Source: an uncultured Muribaculaceae bacterium (lineage in GTDB: Bacteria > Bacteroidota > Bacteroidia > Bacteroidales > Muribaculaceae). From it: a stretch of DNA of 55,465 nt. This document shows, in pieces, positions 53,409-55,465 of the stretch (position 1 is the first letter of the stretch; each line of letters starts with the position of its first letter). Location: NCBI GenBank assembly GCA_947175145.1, contig CAMWLY010000005.1:1-55465 (forward strand). Reading direction: 5' to 3'. A program made the position numbers and the translations under genes. The notes beneath the pieces were generated by a model that saw only the letters and a program-made list of their open reading frames with translations, made no database searches and was not told where the DNA came from.

Positions 53409-55121
53409 ATGAAAATTCGCTTTATTGCAATCTTGATGCTGTGCGCTCTTGCGGGCGCACAGCATCCTATATCTGCCGCCTATCCCGACGGTTATTATAC
53501 CCGCATGGACGGCAAACGCGCAGAGGCTCTAAAGGCCGCCGCCAAGGCTTGTGTCTCTACCCATACACGCCTCGAATACTATGATCTCCCAAACTACTGG
53601 CAATATTCAGATGTATATCCCGAGACTGTCAATGGTCTCAAACGCTGGTGGGATATGTATTCCGATGCCGTGTACCTGATACAGGCCGGGCAATCGGGGA
53701 AACAGTCATTCTCGGCCAATAAGATGCAGCGCGAACATGCTGTGCCTAAATCCTGGTGGAAAGTAGGCAGCGATGTGGAGTATACTCCATGCTACTCCGA
53801 TATGTGGAATCTTTATCCCTCTGACCCGTCGGCGAATCAGGCCAAACTGAATTATCCGTTTGGTGAGACACGCACCACTTCTTTCGATAATGGTGTGACC
53901 AAGGTCGGCCCTCCGAAATCAGGCTACGGCGGAGGCTCTCCTGAAGTGTTTGAACCGGCCGACGAGTATAAGGGAGATTTCGCCAGAGCCATATTCTATG
54001 TAGCGACCGTATATGATGACCTGCCCTGGAAATATGATTATATGTTTGTGAAGCAAACATATCCTACGCTGCTCCCCTGGGCTGTGAATATGCTTCTGCA
54101 GTGGAGCCGCAAGGATCCGGTGGACCAGAAGGAGATAGACCGCAATAATGCGGTGCAACAATATCAGGGTAACCGCAATCCGTTTATAGATTTCCCGAAT
54201 CTCGCCGAATACATCTGGGGACAGCGTGTGTCGGAAGATTTTATAATTGCCGACCAACCTAACACCGGTCTGACACCCCCTATCACCGGTGATCCGGAAC
54301 TCACAGCCCCGGTCAATGGTGAGTATCTCGATTTCGGTGAAATTGCGGTCAATGTCACCACTCGCCGCGGTTTGCAGATTTCCGGCAGTAATCTCACACA
54401 ACCCCTCACTCTGAGAGTGGTCGGAGAGCACCGGGATTATTTCATTCCCGAAGTGCAGAGTGTGCCGGCTTCCACTATTAATTCCGGTGGCGGTTATCTT
54501 CTCGACATCAGCTATCGGCCCAAAGAGAAAGGAAGCCACTCAGCCAAGCTTACTCTTTCAGATGGAGGTCTCGAAGGAAGCATTGTGGTCAACCTCAAGG
54601 GGGAGGCTCTGGACCGGCCCGAGCTTTATGCTCTGACAGCTCTTGAGCCGGCCGACCTGACCGAATCTTCTTATACTGCCCGATGGAATGCACCGGCGGG
54701 TATCGCGGATTTCTATGTGCTGACAAGAGTGAGGTATACCGACTCCGGCGAGGAAGCTGAAACCTATGATACCGGCGAAACTGAATATCTGTTGCAACGC
54801 GACCCGAATGTGCCCGAAAGTTATTCGGTGACATATTACCGGCTCGGGCTGGAATCTCCCAGCAGCAATACAATCTATATCGCCGCTGCCGGATTGCATG
54901 ACATCCGCACTCAGGCTCCATGTCATATATATGCCTGCGATGGAGGTATAGTGATAAGATGCGCCGAGGGTGAAGGTGGACTAATCCGAATTTTTAATGT
55001 GAATGGTATCACGGTCGCCAGTGTGGCCGAGTATTACGATGGCATGCAAATCACACTTGCACCGGGTGTGTATATAGCCACAATCGGCGGCTCTGCTCCG
55101 CAAAGGATTATAGTGCTCTAA
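53409..55121 (+). CDS. Secreted endonuclease I with Ig/FN3-like and sorting domains
   Basis: 570 residues with a signal peptide (about 1-23). The endonuclease I (EndA/Dns/NucM) domain spans about 25-285: MQREHAVPKSWW contains the catalytic His, and YSDMWNLYPSDPSANQAKLNYPFGE contains the metal-binding Asn residues. Enzymes of this family cut DNA without sequence preference. Then come an Ig-like HYDIN/DUF1573-type domain (about 300-400: LDFGEIAVNVTTRRGLQISGSNL), an FN3-like domain (about 400-490) and a C-terminal tail (about 500-570: IYACDGGIVIRCAE, IRIFNVNGITVAS, LAPGVYIATIGG), which matches type A sorting tails. Surface display or release by type IX secretion is inferred. Last gene of the deoC-led row. 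Confidence 0.92.
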   Translation: MKIRFIAILMLCALAGAQHPISAAYPDGYYTRMDGKRAEALKAAAKACVSTHTRLEYYDLPNYWQYSDVYPETVNGLKRWWDMYSDAVYLIQAGQSGKQSFSANKMQREHAVPKSWWKVGSDVEYTPCYSDMWNLYPSDPSANQAKLNYPFGETRTTSFDNGVTKVGPPKSGYGGGSPEVFEPADEYKGDFARAIFYVATVYDDLPWKYDYMFVKQTYPTLLPWAVNMLLQWSRKDPVDQKEIDRNNAVQQYQGNRNPFIDFPNLAEYIWGQRVSEDFIIADQPNTGLTPPITGDPELTAPVNGEYLDFGEIAVNVTTRRGLQISGSNLTQPLTLRVVGEHRDYFIPEVQSVPASTINSGGGYLLDISYRPKEKGSHSAKLTLSDGGLEGSIVVNLKGEALDRPELYALTALEPADLTESSYTARWNAPAGIADFYVLTRVRYTDSGEEAETYDTGETEYLLQRDPNVPESYSVTYYRLGLESPSSNTIYIAAAGLHDIRTQAPCHIYACDGGIVIRCAEGEGGLIRIFNVNGITVASVAEYYDGMQITLAPGVYIATIGGSAPQRIIVL

Positions 55122-55146
55122 TGCCGTAAAAACTTGATTTTTTGAT

Positions 55147-55465
55147 ATGAACGGATGGCTGACGGTGGCACTGCTCGTGGTGTCAAATGTTTTCATGACT
55201 TTTGCCTGGTATGGGCAATTGAAGCTGCAGGATATGAAGGTTATTACTTCCGACACTCCGCTATGGATTATCATACTCGGCAGCTGGGGTGTTGCTCTGC
55301 TTGAGTATTTCTTCATGATTCCCGCCAATAAGTATGGATTCATCGGCAACGGAGGCCAGTTCTCTATCATGCAGCGTAAGGTCATACAGGAAGTTATCTC
55401 TCTGACTGTGTTCTCACTGTTTGAATTTTATTGTTTAAGGGTGAAAGTCTGCACTGGAATCACTT
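55147..55465 (+). CDS. DUF486 (DMT family) membrane protein, partial, apparent frameshift
   Basis: It starts at 55147, 25 bases after the endonuclease gene, and runs off the window. The N-terminal part (MNGWLTVALLVVSNVFMTFAWYGQLKL, NKYGFIGNGGQFSIMQRKVIQEVISLTVFSLF) is a clear DUF486 small multidrug-transporter-like protein with several helices. After SLF the frame reads EFYCLRVKVCTGIT, which does not fit. The -1 frame from about 55433 reads FKGESLHWNH, which matches the family's conserved end (F-K-x-E-x-x-x-W-N-H). One base seems to be missing near 55421-55430 in an A/T run. Function is unknown. Confidence 0.75.
   Translation, partial: MNGWLTVALLVVSNVFMTFAWYGQLKLQDMKVITSDTPLWIIILGSWGVALLEYFFMIPANKYGFIGNGGQFSIMQRKVIQEVISLTVFSLFEFYCLRVKVCTGIT

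Overview
The window comes from a Bacteroidota chromosome, most likely order Bacteroidales and plausibly family Muribaculaceae. Supporting signs are the TAnnTTTG/TTTG promoter boxes, secreted proteins with C-terminal sorting tails, a TonB-dependent receptor with an N-terminal carboxypeptidase-like domain, the pairing of DUF4286 with ruvC, and a TolC/HlyD/ABC-2 operon. The family-level placement is inference. Most of the window is dense, moderately GC-rich core genome. The first 5.7 kb looks different and is best read as an accessory region.

Layout. 1-2.7 kb: an AT-rich zone with a duplicated ~103-bp leader/terminator unit, blocks of seven-base repeats, one secreted protein of unknown function, and a HigBA-type toxin-antitoxin pair behind a long palindromic operator. 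2.7-5.7 kb: four intact minus-strand genes resembling a phage head module (acidic scaffold-like protein, SU10/DUF5309-like capsid protein, small protein, head-tail adaptor-like protein), with no portal, terminase, tail or integrase. 5.8-13.1 kb: a DUF2723 membrane protein, a GH31 glycosidase and carboxynorspermidine synthase, all minus. 13.2-16.8 kb: an overlapping plus-strand chain of tsaE, birA, a flippase-like membrane protein, a single-pass membrane protein and an LRR_5 protein. Then tRNA-Gln, a coiled-coil membrane protein and a TolC-HlyD-ABC2-ABC2 exporter operon (minus). 23.2-31.6 kb: a DUF5715 lipoprotein, three FKBP-like proteins with a small lipoprotein, rsmA, dTDP-glucose 4,6-dehydratase, a WYL regulator, obgE and an acyltransferase. 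31.8-33.6 kb: a large secreted protein (minus). 34-44.3 kb: pyrG, yidC, a polyferredoxin, thyA, RNase R and a six-hairpin glycosidase. 44.3-45.5 kb: a compact RNA unit (SRP RNA plus tRNA-Thr, with promoter and terminator), DUF4286 and ruvC.

45.6-55.1 kb holds the most interesting set. It is an apparently single operon of deoC (deoxyribose-phosphate aldolase), a secreted endonuclease/exonuclease/phosphatase-family enzyme, a TonB-dependent receptor, two surface-type lipoproteins built of DUF6359/DUF5689 (probably OB-fold) domains, and a secreted endonuclease I with a sorting tail. Together these read as an extracellular-DNA capture, degradation and uptake locus with the deoxyribose catabolic enzyme built in. 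No single gene proves this; the combination suggests it. The window ends in a DUF486 membrane protein that appears to carry a one-base frameshift.
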